6,854 nucleotides of DNA, from assembly GCA_937896275.1 (NCBI GenBank), contig CALBMW010000564.1:1-6854 (forward strand), written 5' to 3'. The position numbers were made by a program, and so were the translations under genes. Below, one piece after another: positions 5,904-6,854 of this stretch (position 1 is the stretch's first letter; each line of letters starts with the position of its first letter). The notes below the pieces were generated by a model that was given only the letters and a program-made list of their open reading frames with translations, had not been told where the DNA came from and did no database searches. This stretch comes from an uncultured Myxococcales bacterium. Lineage in GTDB: Bacteria; Myxococcota_A; Bradymonadia; UBA7976; UBA1532.

Positions 5904-6785
5904 ATGACCGATCTGGCTTGGATCGACGGACCGGATGGCTACGGCTTGGCCTTCGATGGGGGCAAGGTGGTCTGCAGAAACCCCCAGGGACGCCGGCTCG
6001 CGGCGGTGCCCAAGGCCCTGCGCGACGCCGACGCGGTGCACCGGCTCGAGGCCCTGGAGCGGTGGCTGCGACAGCACGCCCGGGAGTGCGCCGAGGCCGT
6101 GGAGCGGTGGATGCTGCGTTCGCTGCCGGCGCCGCGGGGCCTGATCGAGGCGGTCTGGGCCGATCCCGACTGGCGGGGACCGCTGGAGAACCTGGTGGTG
6201 TTTCCGGTGGACGCCGCGGGCGAGCCGCGCCCGGACGCGGGCGGTTTCTTGCGGGGCGCGCGGCCAGGCGCCGTGGGCGTCGTGACGCTGGACGGCGAGA
6301 CCGCGTGGCTCGAGGCCGACCGCCTGGCGGTGCCCCACCCGATCCTGATGCCCGAGCTGGCCGACTTTCGCGAGCTGGCGGCGGAGCTCGGCCTGGCCCA
6401 GGGGGCGCGGCAGCTGTTCCGCGAGGTCTTTGCGCGCGGGCCCGATCACGCCGACCACGATCGTCTGGTGGGCGACTTCGCGGGCGGCCGGTTCGGGATG
6501 CTGGCGCACGCGCTGGGGCGCGCGCGATCGCTCGGGTATCGGGTGAGCGGCGGCTACGCGGTGTGCCCGGTCTGGGAGGCAGGCCGCAAGGTCGAAGCCC
6601 GCTTCTGGTTGGGCGCCGACGCGCCCGACGAGGAGACGGTGACCGAGGGCCTGGGCTGGGTCGACGCGCGCGAGCATGGCCTGGCGCTGCGCGAGGTGGG
6701 GCCGGTAGCCTTCTCGGAGGGCATGCGGATGGCCAGCGCAATCTATGCGGGGCGCGCCAAAGAGGAGGAGGGTGAGGACGAATGA
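5904..6785 (+). CDS. Compact DUF4132-domain protein
   Basis: This 293-aa protein is soluble, with no signal peptide or membrane segment. Residues 1-40 (DGYGLAFDGGKVVCRNPQGR) and the helical part 41-90 (LERWLRQHARECAEAVERWM) match the region that precedes DUF4132 in longer proteins. The DUF4132 domain spans about 140-285, with PHPILMPELADFRELAAELG (144-163), QGARQLFREVFARGPDH (166-182), RFGMLAHALGRA (196-207) and a final strand region to IYAG. It ends in a short acidic tail (KEEEGEDE). E. coli YehI/MolR-type members are far longer (about 1200 aa), so this is a short stand-alone form. The biochemical role of the family is not established; in many genomes it neighbours MoxR ATPase, VWA and SWIM genes. 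ATG 5904 is supported by GGAG at 5894-5897, and earlier starts would run through the 16-bp duplication. The stop overlaps the next ATG by 4 nt. Confidence 0.85.
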   Translation: MTDLAWIDGPDGYGLAFDGGKVVCRNPQGRRLAAVPKALRDADAVHRLEALERWLRQHARECAEAVERWMLRSLPAPRGLIEAVWADPDWRGPLENLVVFPVDAAGEPRPDAGGFLRGARPGAVGVVTLDGETAWLEADRLAVPHPILMPELADFRELAAELGLAQGARQLFREVFARGPDHADHDRLVGDFAGGRFGMLAHALGRARSLGYRVSGGYAVCPVWEAGRKVEARFWLGADAPDEETVTEGLGWVDAREHGLALREVGPVAFSEGMRMASAIYAGRAKEEEGEDE

Positions 6786-6854
6786 ACGATGACGAGGGAC
6801 CGCGCCACAACCCCTTCGGCGCGCCGCCCGCGCCGCCCGCGCCCTCCGCGCACG
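6782..6854 (+). CDS. Start of a downstream gene, cut by the window edge
   Basis: ATG 6782 overlaps the DUF4132 stop (ATGA), and purine-rich SD-like sequence (GAGGAGGAGGG) lies within the end of the preceding gene. The 24 visible codons read MNDDEGPRHNPFGAPPAPPA and onward in a Pro/Ala-rich stretch, which suggests a disordered N-terminus before a domain outside the window. There is no signal peptide. It is probably translationally coupled to the DUF4132 gene; the family cannot be named from this fragment. Confidence 0.65.
   Translation, partial: MNDDEGPRHNPFGAPPAPPAPSAH

Noticed and set aside
4938..6677. A 579-codon minus-strand open frame
   Set aside because: It overlaps recognisable genes in other frames and includes translated tandem repeat. 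It has no family motifs or SD.
4631..6775. A 714-codon plus-strand open frame
   Set aside because: It runs through srkA, antisense to the orphan gene and through the DUF4132 gene in a different frame. Its composition is Arg/Ala/Gly-rich low-complexity, an artefact of few stop codons in GC-rich DNA.

Overview
The window is a very GC-rich, densely packed bacterial segment. It carries eight genes (two cut by the window edges) plus one partial ORF start. G/C-biased third positions, an FHA-GAF-sigma54 activator, proteins with short runs of proline, and DUF4132 proteins together suggest a Myxococcota-type (delta-proteobacterial) chromosome. That taxonomic guess is inference only; no rRNA or other marker is present.

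Left block (1-3477, all + strand). A partial envelope protein with a beta-barrel-like C-terminus ends 1 nt before a complete 630-aa FHA-GAF-AAA+(sigma54)-Fis transcription activator. The activator's stop codon overlaps the start of an unrecognised 85-aa ORF. That ORF in turn overlaps by 34 nt a 249-aa AbiEii/DUF6036-like nucleotidyltransferase. The spacing argues for one operon. The last two genes look like a small partner plus nucleotidyltransferase pair, possibly toxin-antitoxin-like, placed behind a signal-responsive regulator.

Middle block (3478-4972). After a 91-nt gap with a plausible promoter comes a 118-aa ArsC/Spx/YffB-type thioredoxin-fold protein with a CxxC motif. It is coupled by a 4-nt overlap and a TTG start to a SrkA/YihE-family stress-response kinase. 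The pairing of a thiol-redox protein with SrkA recalls the srkA-dsbA arrangement of E. coli. A 7-bp hairpin separates this operon from the convergent gene to its right.

Right block (4973-6854). A 208-aa probably exported orphan protein on the minus strand carries one good EF-hand-like calcium loop and four cysteines. It diverges from a plus-strand 293-aa compact DUF4132 protein. The 304-nt divergent intergenic region holds two perfect tandem repeats: a 14-bp unit repeated four times next to the putative minus-strand promoter, and a 16-bp unit duplicated just before the ribosome binding site of the DUF4132 gene. The DUF4132 gene overlaps by 4 nt (ATGA) the start of another gene that runs off the right edge. 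No RNA genes, insertion sequences or CRISPR arrays were seen.
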